The position numbers were made by a program, and so were the translations under genes. From Pseudoalteromonas phenolica (GTDB lineage Bacteria > Pseudomonadota > Gammaproteobacteria > Enterobacterales > Alteromonadaceae), in assembly GCF_005886345.1 (NCBI RefSeq), contig NZ_PNEC01000011.1, positions 1-43,970 of the forward strand: a stretch of 43,970 nucleotides of DNA. Reading direction: 5' to 3'. Shown piece after piece: positions 43,945 to 43,970 of this stretch (its first letter is position 1; each line of letters begins with the position of its first letter). The notes beneath the pieces were generated by a model. It saw only the letters and a list, made by a program, of their open reading frames with translations, did not search any database and was not told the origin of the DNA.

Positions 43945-43970
43945 AAAGTGTTCTTAAGCACTCGCTTGGT

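Overview
The window looks like chromosomal DNA of a marine gammaproteobacterium of the order Alteromonadales, most likely Pseudoalteromonas or a close relative. The housekeeping proteins (RecG, TrmH, AsnC, AsnA, Gor, PrlC, RsmJ, YicC, RNase PH, PyrE, Mpl, UbiX, YadG/YadH) align well from memory with their E. coli counterparts. Several neighbourhoods (trmH-recG, asnC/asnA, prlC near rsmJ, yicC/rph-pyrE) are the gammaproteobacterial ones. The DNA is moderately AT-rich and starts are often TTG or GTG. I see no rRNA, tRNA, CRISPR array, transposase or phage gene.

Layout. 1-4.9 kb: a palindromic repeat, then recG and trmH on the minus strand, then asnC divergent from asnA. 4.9-8 kb: a FapA/DUF342 protein and a TraF-like outer-membrane protein (minus). 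8.2-17 kb: a plus-strand surface cluster of two giant lipoproteins (1297 and 1206 aa) and a predicted outer-membrane protein. 17.0-17.9 kb: an array of eight ~90-bp palindromic units, a second diverged copy of the last codons of gor, and a folded GC-rich element. 17.9-25.7 kb: gor, then divergently prlC, an orphan response regulator, rsmJ and a chemoreceptor with a Pho-box-like site upstream. 25.75-26.1 kb: a second, unrelated tandem hairpin array whose last unit overlaps a stop codon.

26.1-32.2 kb is the most distinctive accessory region. It is a five-gene minus-strand operon, in transcription order: a lipoprotein alpha/beta hydrolase, an L-amino-acid-oxidase-like flavoenzyme, a thiamine-diphosphate 2-keto-acid decarboxylase, and two proteins with twin-arginine signal peptides (the second DUF362-like). 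An oxidase feeding a decarboxylase suggests amino acid -> 2-keto acid -> aldehyde, with the Tat proteins as exported partners of unknown job. 32.2-36.6 kb holds AT-rich DNA, small hypothetical genes, and a seven-TM AraC-type regulator whose DNA-binding domain is cut by a one-base frameshift in a homopolymer, divergent from a DUF2306 membrane protein.

36.7-43.97 kb returns to core genes: yicC (minus) divergent from rph-pyrE, a cloverleaf-like intergenic element, mpl, and a tight ubiX-yadG-yadH-trmB-like run closed by a perfect 24-bp terminator hairpin. All assignments come from reading the sequence and remembered family features; no database search was run.
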